A stretch of DNA of 64,000 bases from Laburnicola sp. R22_1 (Eukaryota; Ascomycota; Dothideomycetes; Pleosporales; Didymosphaeriaceae): contig JACONQ010000004.1 of assembly GCA_014281115.1 (NCBI GenBank), forward strand, positions 1,054,001-1,118,000, in the 5' to 3' direction. The position numbers and the translations under genes are program-made. Numbering within the stretch: position 1 is the first letter of the stretch; each line of letters begins with the position of its first letter. Under the pieces are notes generated by a model, which did no database searches, was not told where the DNA came from, and was given only the letters and a program-made list of their open reading frames with translations. Shown piece by piece: positions 63,286 to 64,000 of the stretch.

Positions 63286-64000
63286 CACTCCCTTAGCTTG
63301 GATCCTTAGAGGGCTAAGCTAAACTATCTCTTGCGCAGTTATACTATTGCTTATAGTTTAAAAGCTTCCATCCTGTCTTTTAACTTGTCGAGGTCAGCCT
63401 CTTAGTTAGTAATCCTTCCCCTAACGTCTTTAAGTCCTAGTTAATTCAAGAACTTAGTCTATGTGGCGGCTAGCAGAGCTTTTGTAAGACCATCTGCTGC
63501 CATTTCTTCTAATTGCTAATACTAGACTTTAATAGCTCCATATACTACTTCTTATCGAAGCTAATAATTGTGTATGTCGACATACCTAAGCTTAGTTTGC
63601 AATTTGGCGATTTTCTTAGTAACAAGTCGAATAGTTTGTTAGTTGTCGCAATTAATAGTAATTGTTAATAGCAACAGTTTAATCTTAAGTTTATTAATTA
63701 ACTAAGCTATAAATAGTGCCTCTTTTGCAACTTGTAAAAGTGCTAGCAACTTAGCTTTAGTTGTTAAAGTAGTAACAGTGTCTTATTTGTTTGCCTTCTA
63801 GGCGACAAGGCCACTAAACAATTTAATAATGTACCCCTATAAGCTCTTTCTATTAAGGGTGTTGTCTGCAAATAACGCGTTGCTTGCAACCTTATAAGTG
63901 TCTGCTCCTCTAAATCGTAGCCCTAATAATTAGGTGGATAATAGGTATAGTAGTACGCGGTCGGCGGCGTTGTGATAGTTGTCGCTAGAGTTTAAAAGAA
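62973..64000 (-). mobile_element. Ty1/copia retrotransposon 2, 3' part, runs off the window
   Basis: A 3' LTR (62973-63285), a purine tract (complement of about 63286-63300), then the RNase H end of pol on the minus strand. The stretch around 63560-63880 aligns by eye with 2880-3200 of copia element 1 (for example AGTTGTCGCA, AGTAGTAAC, GCGACAAGGCC). The LTR sequences of the two elements differ, so they are related but separate families. It is inserted in gypsy element 2. Confidence 0.85.

Overview
The window looks like nuclear DNA of a filamentous ascomycete, most likely a Dothideomycete of the Pleosporales type. The reasons are short introns (mostly 46-80 bp, canonical GT..AG), secreted plant-polymer hydrolases, a fungal NADP-mannitol dehydrogenase, an anoctamin and a LaeA-like methyltransferase. 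GC-balanced gene blocks alternate with very AT-rich blocks full of transposons whose frames are riddled with stop codons from C:G-to-T:A change, the mark of repeat-induced point mutation (RIP). The species assignment is inference.

Layout. 1-7.9 kb: pogo-like transposase relics and a complete, RIP-damaged Ty1/copia element with two 218-bp LTRs and a 5-bp target duplication. 8.1-8.9 kb: a frame-broken ankyrin gene. 9.6-42.5 kb: the gene-rich core. It holds an unrecognised protein (9660), a 4-coumarate-CoA-ligase-like pseudogene, an NmrA-like reductase, a DUF2293 protein, a TMEM16/Ist2-like membrane protein, a GH10 xylanase, a YbjQ-family protein, a pogo/Fot1 transposon (22.7-24.5 kb), a CobW-type GTPase, a GH3 glycosidase with PA14 insert, a seven-exon methyltransferase, a second unrecognised protein (32896-33801) related to the one at 9660, mannitol dehydrogenase, a GH15 glucoamylase with CBM20, and a long disordered protein with acidic trafficking-like motifs.

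42.9-53.3 kb: an AT-rich nest. An outer element with ~44-bp inverted ends and TA duplication carries a ~1.7-kb inverted-repeat insert and a complete Ty3/gypsy element with 212-bp LTRs. 53.4-56.7 kb: a small gene island, itself eroded: an EthD-domain gene, a 14-codon relic of a second NmrA-like gene, a hAT-like MITE, and a carotenoid-oxygenase pseudogene cut by repeats. 56.8-64 kb: a second gypsy element, broken by another pogo-type transposon and by a second copia element that runs off the window.

Function. GH10, GH3 and GH15 with mannitol dehydrogenase fit extracellular polysaccharide breakdown feeding sugar and polyol metabolism. The CoA-ligase pseudogene, the NmrA gene, the EthD gene with its NmrA relic and the broken carotenoid oxygenase look like specialised-metabolism genes being lost at repeat borders. 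The most interesting unexplained item is the two-member family at 9660-10322 and 32896-33801. No rRNA, tRNA or CRISPR array was recognised.
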